Assembly: GCA_020636075.1 (NCBI GenBank)
Contig: JACJYO010000001.1
Span: forward strand, 1,054,001 to 1,118,000
Length of the DNA stretch: 64,000 nt
Reading direction: 5' to 3'
Origin: Lewinellaceae bacterium
GTDB lineage: Bacteria > Bacteroidota > Bacteroidia > Chitinophagales > Saprospiraceae
Shown: piece by piece, positions 8,391 to 16,215 of the stretch
Layout of the letters: every line of letters begins with the position of its first letter
Position numbering within the stretch: position 1 is the first letter of the stretch
Program-made: the position numbers and the translations under genes
Notes under the pieces: model-generated
Seen by the model: the letters and a program-made list of their open reading frames with translations, nothing else
What the model was told of the DNA's origin: nothing
Databases searched by the model: none

Positions 8391-10031
8391 TCACACCTGG
8401 ATCACACCGGGATTAAACTTCTCCACCACAGCATTATTCGCCGCCTCAATTCCCATGCTGATCCATTGCCGTGTGTCACGCGGGTCGATGATAGCATCCA
8501 CCCAAAGCCGGGCTGCGGCGTAGTAGGGCGTAGTTTGCGCATCGTAACGGTTTTTGATTTTTTCAAAAAGTTCTTTTTCCGCTTTCGGATCGGGCGCTTC
8601 ACCTTGTTTTTTAAGTGAAGCCACCTGTATTTGGGTCAGCACTTTAGCCGATTGTTCTCCGCCCATCACCGCAATTTTGGCCGTAGGCCAGGCTACGATC
8701 AAGCGCGGGTCGTAGGCTTTGCCGCACATGGCGTAATTGCCGGCGCCATAGGAATTGCCCAATACCACACTGAATTTCGGTACCGTACTGTTGGCCACGG
8801 CATTCACCATTTTTGCCCCGTCTTTTATTATACCGCCGTGTTCGGAGCGAGTACCCACCATAAACCCGGTAACATCGTGCAGAAACACCAGCGGGATCTT
8901 TTTCTGGTTGCAGTTTAGGATAAACCGCGTGGCTTTATCGGCCGAGTCGGAGTAGATCACGCCGCCAAACTGGATTTCCCCTTTGGCATTTTTCACCACC
9001 TGCCGGTTGTTGGCCACGATACCCACAGCCCAGCCATCGATGCGCGCATAGGCACAAATGATCGTCTTGCCGTAGTGCTCCTTGTATTGTGTAAGTTCGC
9101 CGCCATCGACAAGGCGGCGCAACAACTCCAGCGAATCGTAGGGCTTACCACTGCTGTCCGGAAAAATGGAAAACATATCTTCCGGTGCACCGGCAGCCGG
9201 CCTGCTTTCCTGCCGGTCGAAGCCTGCGGTTTCGAAACGGCCCATTTTGTCCACCAGATCTTTAATGGTGTCCAGGCAGGTTTTGTCATCGGGCATCTTG
9301 TAGTCTGTCACGCCGGAAATTTCGGAGTGCGTGGCTGCACCGCCCAGGGTTTCCTGGTCCACATCTTCACCAATGGCTGCTTTTACCAAATAGGGGCCGG
9401 CCAGAAATACCGAACCAGTGCCTTCAACTATGAGCGCCTCATCGGACATGATCGGCAAATACGCCCCCCCGGCAACGCAACTTCCCATAATGGCCGCGAT
9501 TTGAGGAATACCTGCTGAGGACAAGCGGGCGTTGTTGCGAAAGATGCGGCCAAAGTGTTCCTTGTCTGGGAAAATTTCGTCCTGCATGGGCAGATAGACC
9601 CCGGCACTGTCGACCAGATAAATGATCGGCAGGCGGTTTTCCATGGCAATTTCCTGCGCTCGCAGGTTTTTCTTGCCAGTAATCGGAAACCAGGCGCCGG
9701 CCTTTACCGTCGCGTCGTTGGCAACGACGATGCACTGCCGCCCGCGGACATAACCGATCATCACCACTACCCCACCGGCCGGGCAGCCACCGTGTTCAGC
9801 ATACATTTCGTAGCCGGCAAACGCACCGACCTCCAGTTGCGGCTTGCCTTCATCCAGTAAATATTCGATCCGTTCGCGGGCAGTCATTTTTCCCTGTGCA
9901 TGCAATTTCTCGACACTTTTTTTTCCGCCCCCTTCATAAATTTTGTCAAGCAGGCGGTTCGTTTTGCCAATGGCAAGGTGCATGGAATCGGTGTTTTTTG
10001 CAGCTTCAAGATCAATTTTACTGGTGGCCAT
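8391..10031 (-). CDS. Acyl-CoA carboxylase beta subunit (methylcrotonyl-CoA type likely)
   Basis: A 546-residue carboxyltransferase subunit that moves carboxyl from biotin to an acyl-CoA. Two crotonase-like halves are visible, with oxyanion-hole glycines in MGSCVAGGAYLP and GNSYGAGNYAMCGKAYDP. FLAGPYLVKAAIGEDV, LGGAATHSEISGV and MVGTRSEHGGIIKDGAKM resemble methylcrotonyl-CoA carboxylase beta subunits more than propionyl-CoA ones, suggesting a place in leucine or isovalerate breakdown; this is inference. No biotin carboxylase or biotin-carrier gene lies nearby, so the alpha subunit must be encoded elsewhere. Confidence 0.9.
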   Translation of the reverse strand: MATSKIDLEAAKNTDSMHLAIGKTNRLLDKIYEGGGKKSVEKLHAQGKMTARERIEYLLDEGKPQLEVGAFAGYEMYAEHGGCPAGGVVVMIGYVRGRQCIVVANDATVKAGAWFPITGKKNLRAQEIAMENRLPIIYLVDSAGVYLPMQDEIFPDKEHFGRIFRNNARLSSAGIPQIAAIMGSCVAGGAYLPIMSDEALIVEGTGSVFLAGPYLVKAAIGEDVDQETLGGAATHSEISGVTDYKMPDDKTCLDTIKDLVDKMGRFETAGFDRQESRPAAGAPEDMFSIFPDSSGKPYDSLELLRRLVDGGELTQYKEHYGKTIICAYARIDGWAVGIVANNRQVVKNAKGEIQFGGVIYSDSADKATRFILNCNQKKIPLVFLHDVTGFMVGTRSEHGGIIKDGAKMVNAVANSTVPKFSVVLGNSYGAGNYAMCGKAYDPRLIVAWPTAKIAVMGGEQSAKVLTQIQVASLKKQGEAPDPKAEKELFEKIKNRYDAQTTPYYAAARLWVDAIIDPRDTRQWISMGIEAANNAVVEKFNPGVIQV

Positions 10032-10130
10032 TTGTCAGGTGCTATGTGGTGAGTAATGTTTGGTTTCGGGGCAAAATACGGTGTTTCCCTGCGGGTGATT
10101 TATTTTGAACTAAATTTCCGGCACAAAGCC

Positions 10131-10895
10131 ATGTCCAACGTACACATTCTTTCCGATCCGGCTCCTTTTGCTGAAAAAACAACGGCGTATCTGACCGTGC
10201 GGGATCGGGAAGGCCGCGTGTTGACCAACGAACAGGTGCTCGCCTTACCCCGTTTCTTTCCGGTTTCCGAGGGTCATCAGCGCTTGCAACGGGAATGGCG
10301 CATGCGCAAGCATTCCTTTGCCCGTTTTCAAAAACACCTGTACCGGCGCTACGCGAAAAAACCGCTCGAAATACTCGACCTGGGCTGTGGCAACGGCTGG
10401 ATGTCCCTCAACCTGGCCCGACGCCCCGGCACCAATATTTGGGCAGTCGACGTCAACCTGCCCGAACTGGAACAAGGCGCCCGTTTAGCCGCCGCTTCCG
10501 GTTTGACCAACGTTCGTTTCGTTTTTGCCGATTTTTTGAAAAACACTATCCCCGAAAAAAAGTTTGACCTGGTGGTGCTTGCCGCTTCAATTCAATATTT
10601 CCCCGATTTCGCGGAACTCTACATGGCTGCAAAGGGCGTGCTAAAACCCGGCGGCATCATCCATATCCTGGATAGCCCGTTTTACCGAACGCAAGAGCAA
10701 TGTCGAGCTGCCCGGGCTGCAACCGGGGCTTATTACGCAAGTATTGGTGTGCCCGAAATGACAAATTGGTACCATCATCATCTCTGGCAAGATGTAAAAA
10801 AAATGGGTGGTAAAAACCTGAATTCCGGCATGCACACGCGCATACTCCAACATGTACATTGGCTACCGCCATTCCCCTGGGTGCTATTCGAGTAA
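10131..10895 (+). CDS. Class I SAM-dependent methyltransferase
   Basis: A 254-residue cytoplasmic protein. The SAM-binding motif I is ILDLGCGNGW, followed by AVDVNLPELEQ (acidic end of strand 2) and a motif-IV-like FDLVVLAASIQYFPD. The downstream KPGGIIHILDSPFYR is typical of small-molecule methyltransferases. The ATG at 10131 (MSNVHILSD) was chosen; the frame is open to 10056, but that extension looks non-conserved and runs through the promoter region between this gene and the divergent carboxylase. The substrate is unknown. It converges with the oxidoreductase small-subunit gene, 5 bases apart. Confidence 0.8.
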   Translation: MSNVHILSDPAPFAEKTTAYLTVRDREGRVLTNEQVLALPRFFPVSEGHQRLQREWRMRKHSFARFQKHLYRRYAKKPLEILDLGCGNGWMSLNLARRPGTNIWAVDVNLPELEQGARLAAASGLTNVRFVFADFLKNTIPEKKFDLVVLAASIQYFPDFAELYMAAKGVLKPGGIIHILDSPFYRTQEQCRAARAATGAYYASIGVPEMTNWYHHHLWQDVKKMGGKNLNSGMHTRILQHVHWLPPFPWVLFE

Positions 10896-10900
10896 AAATT

Positions 10901-11488
10901 TCAGCCGCCCCAGGCCCGGTCTCCCTTTTCATAGGGTATGCAGCCTTCATAACGCCCGGGAATATCGACAAAACGCAAAGCCTGCGTAGCACCGATCTCG
11001 GAGGTGAAATATCCCCACAATGTGAGGTCTTTCATCTGGCGAAAATAATGCGGTGGGTCGCCGTCCTTTATGTTCCGGTAGTATTCCTTTTGCTCCTCGT
11101 CGAGTTCAACCAGAAGGGCATGGCGTTGCTGCGGAGTACAGCGCAGGAAGGGCTTCCCGAATGTTTTTTTACACCGCTCCTCCAGCGCAACCAGGCCCGC
11201 AAGGAACAGCTCCTGGTCATCCTTTTCCCAACAATCGCTGACAATGACAGCCATGAACTGCCCCACTTTGGCCGCTTTGGCCCCGGGTGTGTCGGTTTCC
11301 GGCAAAATAGTGTCGGCAATTTCGTTCAACAGCCGGATTTGCCGCTTCCCGAACAGGCCAATGCGCGCCGATTCGGGAAGGGTTTCGATAGATTCCCAGT
11401 CGATTTGCCGGGCCAGCAGGCTGTCGGCGCCGAGTAACGTGCCACCCAGAACGGTGGAGAGGCGTTGTATAGCTTCGCGTCGTTTCAT
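10901..11488 (-). CDS. Gluconate 2-dehydrogenase subunit 3 family protein
   Basis: A 195-residue protein of the gluconate 2-dehydrogenase subunit 3 family. It begins MKRREAIQRLSTVLGG, a Tat-like N-terminus, followed by the conserved LNEIADTILPETDTPGAKAAKVG and the WGYFTSEIG segment near the end. These small subunits accompany GMC-type flavoprotein dehydrogenases and help export them. The start at 11488 gives the signal-like N-terminus; an upstream ATG at 11527 adds 13 residues inside the neighbouring gene's end. It lies 4 bases downstream of the GMC oxidoreductase gene and is surely co-transcribed with it. Confidence 0.86.
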   Translation of the reverse strand: MKRREAIQRLSTVLGGTLLGADSLLARQIDWESIETLPESARIGLFGKRQIRLLNEIADTILPETDTPGAKAAKVGQFMAVIVSDCWEKDDQELFLAGLVALEERCKKTFGKPFLRCTPQQRHALLVELDEEQKEYYRNIKDGDPPHYFRQMKDLTLWGYFTSEIGATQALRFVDIPGRYEGCIPYEKGDRAWGG

Positions 11489-11492
11489 GTGA

Positions 11493-13166
11493 TCAGAGAT
11501 TTCCCTTTTTAAGTTCGTCAACAGCAAAATTTGCCGCCCGCGCCGTAATGGCCATGTAGGTCAGTGAGGGGTTCTGGCAAGCCGACGAGGCCATGCAGGA
11601 GCCATCGGTCACAAATACGTTCGGCACGTCGTGCATTTGGTTCCAGCCGTTGAGCACCGAAGTTTTAGGATCGTGGCCCATGCGCGCAGTACCCATTTCA
11701 TGAATCGCCATACCGGGGAAACTACCGCTGTCGTAAGTCTGCACATCTTTGATGCCGGCCGCTTCCAGCATTTCAGCGGCATCATTTTTCATGTCTTCCC
11801 GCATTTTGTGTTCGTTGTCCTTGAGCTCACAATCAATTGCCAGCACGTGCTGCCCCCATTTGTCTTTTTTCAATTTATCAATATAAACCCTGTTTTCGGA
11901 ATAGGGCAGCATTTCGCCGAAACCACCCAGGCCCATCGTCCAGTGCCCGGGCTCGCTGAGGGCGTCTTTAAATGCGCCGCCGATCTGCATCTCCCCGATT
12001 TCCCTCGACCAGCCTTCACGGCCTGCTGCGCCCTGGTAGCCGAAGCCGCGCAGGTACTCGCGAGTGTCGCCAAACAGGTTTCGAAAGCGCGGGATGTACA
12101 CGCCATTGGGTCGGCGGCCGTAAAAATATTGATCTTCATAACCCTCGGCTTTCCCCCAGGCTCCGCAGCGGAAATGGTGGTCCATGAGGTTGTGGCCAAG
12201 TTGACCGCTGGAATTGCCCAGGCCATCCGGCAAGCCACCTTCTTCAATCGAATTGAGCAGTAAAAACGTGGAGGCCAGCGTAGAGGCGCACACAAAAATC
12301 ACCTTGGCTTCGTATTCCTGCGTTTCCAGGGTTTCAGCGTCGATCACCAGCACCCCGCGCGCGCGTTTTTTATTTTTATCGTACAAAATCTGGTTTACGA
12401 GCGAGAAAGGCCGCAACGTCAGGTTGCCTGTTTTTACTGCGGCAGGCATGGTACTCGACTGGGTGCTGAAATAGGCGCCGAAGGGACAACCTCTGCTGCA
12501 GAGGTTGCGAAACTGGCAGTTACCACGGCCGTTGTGCGGCTGCGTAAGGTTGGCCGAACGGCCAATGATCATTCGACGACGATCTTCGTAATGTTTTTTG
12601 ATCCGGGCAGCCACGTCTTTTTCCACGCAATTCATCTCCATAGGCGGCAAAAACTGCCCGTCGGGCAACTGCGGCATACCTTCGAGAGAGCCGCTGATGC
12701 CCGCAAAAGATTCCACGTGGTCGTACCAGGGCGCCAGGTCGGCATACCGAATTGGCCAATCGACCCCATAGCCATCTTTTGCGTTGGCTTCAAAATCAAA
12801 ATCACTCCACCGGTAACTTTGCCTGGCCCACATCAGCGATTTCCCGCCCACATGAAAACCGCGGTACCAGTCGAAACGTTTGACTTCGGTGTATGGGCAT
12901 TCGAGGTCGTCGACCCAGAATTCGGGGTTGAACTCGCTGTACGGATAATCGCGTTGCTGCACCGGGTGGTTGGCCTTCATCGCGCGGGTAAGCTGCCCGC
13001 GGTGTGGGAACTCCCAAACTTTTTTGCTGGCGGTAGTATAATCGGTCACGTGTTGGATATTTCGGCCACGCTCGAGCAGGAGCACTTTCAAGCCTTTTTC
13101 AGTGAGTTCTTTGGCGGCCCATCCGCCGGAAATTCCGGAACCGATAACGATGGCGTCGTATGTCAT
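11493..13166 (-). CDS. GMC family oxidoreductase (flavoprotein dehydrogenase large subunit)
   Basis: A 557-residue GMC oxidoreductase. The FAD-binding Rossmann motif GSGISGG is near residues 9-15, with LLLERG downstream. The C-terminal catalytic region reads HEMGTARMG and ends FVTDGSCMASSACQNPSLTYMA, with the usual His and Asn. A Cys-rich stretch GNCQFRNLCSRGCPFG, typical of bacterial gluconate/sugar dehydrogenase-type GMC enzymes, lies in the middle. With the subunit-3 gene immediately downstream it probably oxidises a sugar or polyol at the membrane. No cytochrome c subunit gene is adjacent. Confidence 0.88.
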   Translation of the reverse strand: MTYDAIVIGSGISGGWAAKELTEKGLKVLLLERGRNIQHVTDYTTASKKVWEFPHRGQLTRAMKANHPVQQRDYPYSEFNPEFWVDDLECPYTEVKRFDWYRGFHVGGKSLMWARQSYRWSDFDFEANAKDGYGVDWPIRYADLAPWYDHVESFAGISGSLEGMPQLPDGQFLPPMEMNCVEKDVAARIKKHYEDRRRMIIGRSANLTQPHNGRGNCQFRNLCSRGCPFGAYFSTQSSTMPAAVKTGNLTLRPFSLVNQILYDKNKKRARGVLVIDAETLETQEYEAKVIFVCASTLASTFLLLNSIEEGGLPDGLGNSSGQLGHNLMDHHFRCGAWGKAEGYEDQYFYGRRPNGVYIPRFRNLFGDTREYLRGFGYQGAAGREGWSREIGEMQIGGAFKDALSEPGHWTMGLGGFGEMLPYSENRVYIDKLKKDKWGQHVLAIDCELKDNEHKMREDMKNDAAEMLEAAGIKDVQTYDSGSFPGMAIHEMGTARMGHDPKTSVLNGWNQMHDVPNVFVTDGSCMASSACQNPSLTYMAITARAANFAVDELKKGNL

Positions 13167-13200
13167 GGAGTACTAGTTTTTTCAACTCTATGTGCCTCCG

Positions 13201-13255
13201 TTTCTCTGTGAGCCTCTGTGAAACCAGAAAAGTGTCACGGAGGCTCACAGAGAAA
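13201..13255. repeat. Long inverted repeat between GMC and isomerase-like genes
   Basis: Arms of 21 bases at 13201-13221 and 13235-13255 (core CTCTGTGAGCCTC) pair with a single G-T wobble around a 13-base loop. Short outer segments CCTCCG (13195-13200) and CGGAGG (13266-13271) extend the pairing. It sits between two minus-strand genes and may act as a terminator or processing hairpin. It resembles the repeat at 21244-21358 in its CACGGAG-type words. Confidence 0.8.
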
Positions 13256-13275
13256 TTGAGGGGTACGGAGGATTT

Positions 13276-14160
13276 TTAAACGTCGCAGATTTTCATAGCA
13301 GCCGCAAGGGCAGCCAGTTTATCCGGGCTCTTGGGGACAAACTCCTGCGCCACATACCCGGTGAATCCTGTTTCAACAATAGCGCGCATGATGGCCGGGT
13401 AATACAGCTCCTGACTGTCATCAATTTCGTGCCGCCCGGGTACGCCGGCCGTATGGTAATGCGCAAAATAGGGGTGAAATTCCTGAATGGTATGAATCAC
13501 ATCACCCTCATTGACCTGCATGTGGTAAATATCGTAAAGCAGCTTGAAGTTTTCGGAGCCCAGGCGCTTGCAGAGTTCGACGCCCCAGGGACTTTTGTCG
13601 CACATATAATCGGGGTGGTTGATCTTGCTGTTCAACAGCTCCATGCAAAGCAGCACGCCGTTTTTTTCAGCCAGAGGCAAAAGTTTTTCCAGTCCTGACA
13701 CACAATTTTCCATACCGACAGCGTCGTCCATGCCGTTGCGATTGCCGCTGAAACAAATCAAGTTGCGGTAGCCTGCTTCAGCCACTTTCGGGATCATTTC
13801 CGAATAATTTTTCAGCAGCTGTTCGTGGTACTGCGGATCGTTCCAGCCTTGTGTCAAACCGAGCTCAGCGCCATTACACATCGATGAATAGAGGCCATAT
13901 TTTTTCAAAACTGGCCATTCATCCGGGCCAACCAGGTCAATAGCCGGCATGCCCATTGCAGCCACCGCCTGGCAAAACTCTTCCAGCGGTATGTCTTTGA
14001 AACACCAACGGCAAACGGAGTGATTGACCCGCCCTTTCCAGCGTTGCGACGGCTTTGACTCAGGTTGTTTGGCGAGTAGTGCCGGGCCGTCGGTGGCGAG
14101 AGCCGCGGCGCCTAAGGCCAGGGTTTTCAGGGCGTTTCGGCGCGTTGTTTTCATGTTCAT
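13276..14160 (-). CDS. Sugar isomerase/epimerase-like TIM-barrel protein (hydroxypyruvate isomerase-like), exported
   Basis: A 294-residue protein with a Tat-type signal (TTRRNALKTLALGAAALA) followed by an AP-endonuclease-2/hydroxypyruvate-isomerase-like TIM barrel. Metal-ligand segments are LCMELLNSKINHPDY, KLLYDIYHMQ, HYHTAGVPGRHEI and YVAQEFVP. Export fits a periplasmic sugar-processing role together with the GMC dehydrogenase downstream on the same strand. Two ATGs six bases apart (14160 and 14154) both give the same signal. The substrate cannot be inferred. Confidence 0.8.
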   Translation of the reverse strand: MNMKTTRRNALKTLALGAAALATDGPALLAKQPESKPSQRWKGRVNHSVCRWCFKDIPLEEFCQAVAAMGMPAIDLVGPDEWPVLKKYGLYSSMCNGAELGLTQGWNDPQYHEQLLKNYSEMIPKVAEAGYRNLICFSGNRNGMDDAVGMENCVSGLEKLLPLAEKNGVLLCMELLNSKINHPDYMCDKSPWGVELCKRLGSENFKLLYDIYHMQVNEGDVIHTIQEFHPYFAHYHTAGVPGRHEIDDSQELYYPAIMRAIVETGFTGYVAQEFVPKSPDKLAALAAAMKICDV

Positions 14161-14173
14161 GCGTTTTTATAAT

Positions 14174-14228
14174 ACCGCTAAGGCGCGGAGACGCGAAGTT
14201 TCTCTTTGCGCCTTAGCGTCTTCGCGGT
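14174..14228. repeat. Imperfect inverted repeat of 8-nt units (GCNNAGRC)
   Basis: The left arm at about 14174-14198 and the right arm at about 14204-14228 are both built from the 8-base unit GCNNAGRC in opposite orientation. They pair imperfectly, with several G-T pairs. The element separates the aguB gene from the isomerase-like gene and shares its unit with the repeat at 59771-59833. Confidence 0.7.
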
Positions 14229-14235
14229 TCAAAAA

Positions 14236-15117
14236 CTAAGATTCATCCAAATACCGCTTCGTCAGCCCTCCGTAAAAATCAATCCGCCGGTCGCGGAAAA
14301 AAGGCCAGATGCGGCGTACATCTTCGGTGCGGTTTTTATCAATTTCCACCACGGCATTTTCTTCTTTATCGGCTGTCGCCAAAAACAACACCTCGCCTTG
14401 CGGCCCGGCAACAAAACTTTGGCCCCAAAACTGGATGCCACCGGTCACGCCCGACCAATCGGGTTCATGGCCGACCCGGTTTACCGTCACCACCGGCAAT
14501 CCGTTGGCTACCGCGTGCGCACGCTGAATGGTGAACCAGGCATCGTGCTGGCGGGCTTTTTCATCGGCCGGATCACTGCTTTCCCAACCGATTGCAGTCG
14601 GGTAAATCAGCAGTTCAGCCCCGGCCAATGCCATCAGGCGCGCCGCCTCAGGGTACCATTGATCCCAACAGACAAGCAAGCCGAGTTTGCCCACGGAAGT
14701 CTGGATCGGTTTGAACCCCAGATCACCCGGGGTGAAATAGAATTTCTCGTAGTAGGCCGGATCATCGGGAATGTGCATTTTTCGGTATTTCCCCGCCATG
14801 GAGCCGTCTTTTTCAAACACTACCGCCGTGTTGTGGTAGAGGCCCGGCGCGCGTTTTTCAAACAGGGAAGTCACCAACACCACGCCGTTTTCGCGGGCTG
14901 CTTTGGAAAAAATTTCCGTGTCGCGGCCGGGGATCGGCGCTGCCAGGTTGAACATTTCCGTGTCTTCGGCCTGGCAGAAATAAATGCCGCAATGCAATTC
15001 CTGCAAGACCACCAGTTCGGCGCCCTGCCGGGCGCAATCGGCAATGCCGGCCAGCGATTTTTGAATATTTGCCTGCATGTCCGGGCTGCAGGATTGTTGA
15101 ACGATACCTATTTTCAT
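14236..15117 (-). CDS. aguB: N-carbamoylputrescine amidase
   Basis: A 293-residue nitrilase-superfamily enzyme that hydrolyses N-carbamoylputrescine to putrescine, CO2 and ammonia. The catalytic triad is visible as E40 (VVLQE), K113 (YRKMHIPDDP) and C150 (LVCWDQWYPEAAR); the Cys context CWDQWYPE is that of the carbamoylputrescine amidase branch. Length is normal for the family. It lies just downstream of the agmatine deiminase gene, so the two give the full agmatine-to-putrescine route. A perfect palindrome lies in the short gap between them. Confidence 0.93.
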   Translation of the reverse strand: MKIGIVQQSCSPDMQANIQKSLAGIADCARQGAELVVLQELHCGIYFCQAEDTEMFNLAAPIPGRDTEIFSKAARENGVVLVTSLFEKRAPGLYHNTAVVFEKDGSMAGKYRKMHIPDDPAYYEKFYFTPGDLGFKPIQTSVGKLGLLVCWDQWYPEAARLMALAGAELLIYPTAIGWESSDPADEKARQHDAWFTIQRAHAVANGLPVVTVNRVGHEPDWSGVTGGIQFWGQSFVAGPQGEVLFLATADKEENAVVEIDKNRTEDVRRIWPFFRDRRIDFYGGLTKRYLDES

Positions 15118-15146
15118 TGCTTGAGTTAGGTTAATGGTTTTTGTGT

Positions 15147-15179
15147 ACTCGTCCTACGACTCCAAGTCGTAGGACGAGT
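15147..15179. repeat. Perfect 15-bp palindrome, core GACTTGGAGTC (minus strand)
   Basis: Positions 15147-15161 pair perfectly with 15165-15179 around a 3-base loop. Read on the minus strand the centre is GACTTGGAGTC. It covers the last codons and stop (15154-15156) of the agmatine deiminase gene. It is one of three palindromes in this window with identical geometry (see 19398-19430 and 32580-32612). Confidence 0.9.
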
Positions 15180-16212
15180 TGATACGAAAACTCCCCTTCG
15201 GATACTGCATCGTCACACAATGTAGCGACCCATGTTGTTCAATGAGCACCCGGCAATCGATACCGATAATTTCCCGTCCGGGAAAAACCGGCGCCAATAC
15301 GTGCAACGCTTCGGCATCCTGCGGTACACCATAAGTTGGCACTAACACAGCGCCATTTATGATTAAAAAATTGGCGTAGGTAGCCGGCAAACGGTGGCCA
15401 TCTTCCGCGAAACAGGCATCCGGCCAGGGCAAAGGCACCAGATTGTACGGTTTCCCTTCAGCCGTTCGAAGGGTTTTCAGTTCCGCTTCCATGGCCTGCA
15501 AGGCTTCAAAATGCTCATCAGCAGAGTCAGAACACCGAATATAGGCAATTGTATCCGGCGTGCAAAACCGGGCCAGGGTGTCGATGTGCGAGTCGGTATC
15601 ATCGCCGGCGAGATATCCGTGGTGCAGCCATAGCACCCGATTGAGGCCAAACAGTGCCTTCAATTTTTCTTCTGTTTCCACTTGAGACAAGTGTGGATTC
15701 CGGTTGGGCGAGAGCAAGCATTCGGCAGTGGTAAGCAGGGTACCCCGTCCATCGCTCTCGATGCCTCCGCCCTCCAACGCCAGGCCGGGGTACCGGTGTT
15801 CAGCTTTGAAAAACCCGCGTTCCCACAGCGCTCGGGTGATCCGGTTGTCCTTGTCGGCCGGAAATTTGAGTCCCCAACCGTTGAACATAAAATCGAGCAC
15901 TACCGGCCGGCCGTTTTCTTCGATAACGATTCCGCCATGGTCGCGTGCCCAGGTATCGTTGGATGAGATTTCAGCAAAACGCAAGTTGGCAGTATTGGCA
16001 CCTGCAAGTAGCTTCCGGGTCGCAGTTGCATCCTGACAAACGATCAGCACCGTTTCGAAGCGGCTGATTGTTTCGGCCAGTTGCACAAAGACGGGCAGCA
16101 CGGCATCCAGCATATCCGCCCAATCGGAATCGGCATGGGGGAAAGTAAGTTGAACGGCATCTTGCGGTTCCCATTCGGCGGGCAGGCGCCGTGTTATATT
16201 TTGATCAGGCAT
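15154..16212 (-). CDS. aguA: Agmatine deiminase
   Basis: A 352-residue member of the peptidyl-arginine-deiminase-like guanidine-modifying superfamily, converting agmatine to N-carbamoylputrescine. Family segments are FNGWGLKF, LEGGGIESDG, GDDTDSHIDTLARF and the catalytic-Cys motif GSLHCVTMQYP (C332). The gene starts 3 bases after the stop of the M1 peptidase gene on the same strand and is followed by aguB. Its last residues (SSYDLES) are encoded within a perfect palindrome, so the C-terminal tail probably varies among relatives. Confidence 0.94.
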   Translation of the reverse strand: MPDQNITRRLPAEWEPQDAVQLTFPHADSDWADMLDAVLPVFVQLAETISRFETVLIVCQDATATRKLLAGANTANLRFAEISSNDTWARDHGGIVIEENGRPVVLDFMFNGWGLKFPADKDNRITRALWERGFFKAEHRYPGLALEGGGIESDGRGTLLTTAECLLSPNRNPHLSQVETEEKLKALFGLNRVLWLHHGYLAGDDTDSHIDTLARFCTPDTIAYIRCSDSADEHFEALQAMEAELKTLRTAEGKPYNLVPLPWPDACFAEDGHRLPATYANFLIINGAVLVPTYGVPQDAEALHVLAPVFPGREIIGIDCRVLIEQHGSLHCVTMQYPKGSFRINSSYDLES

Positions 16213-16215
16213 AGT

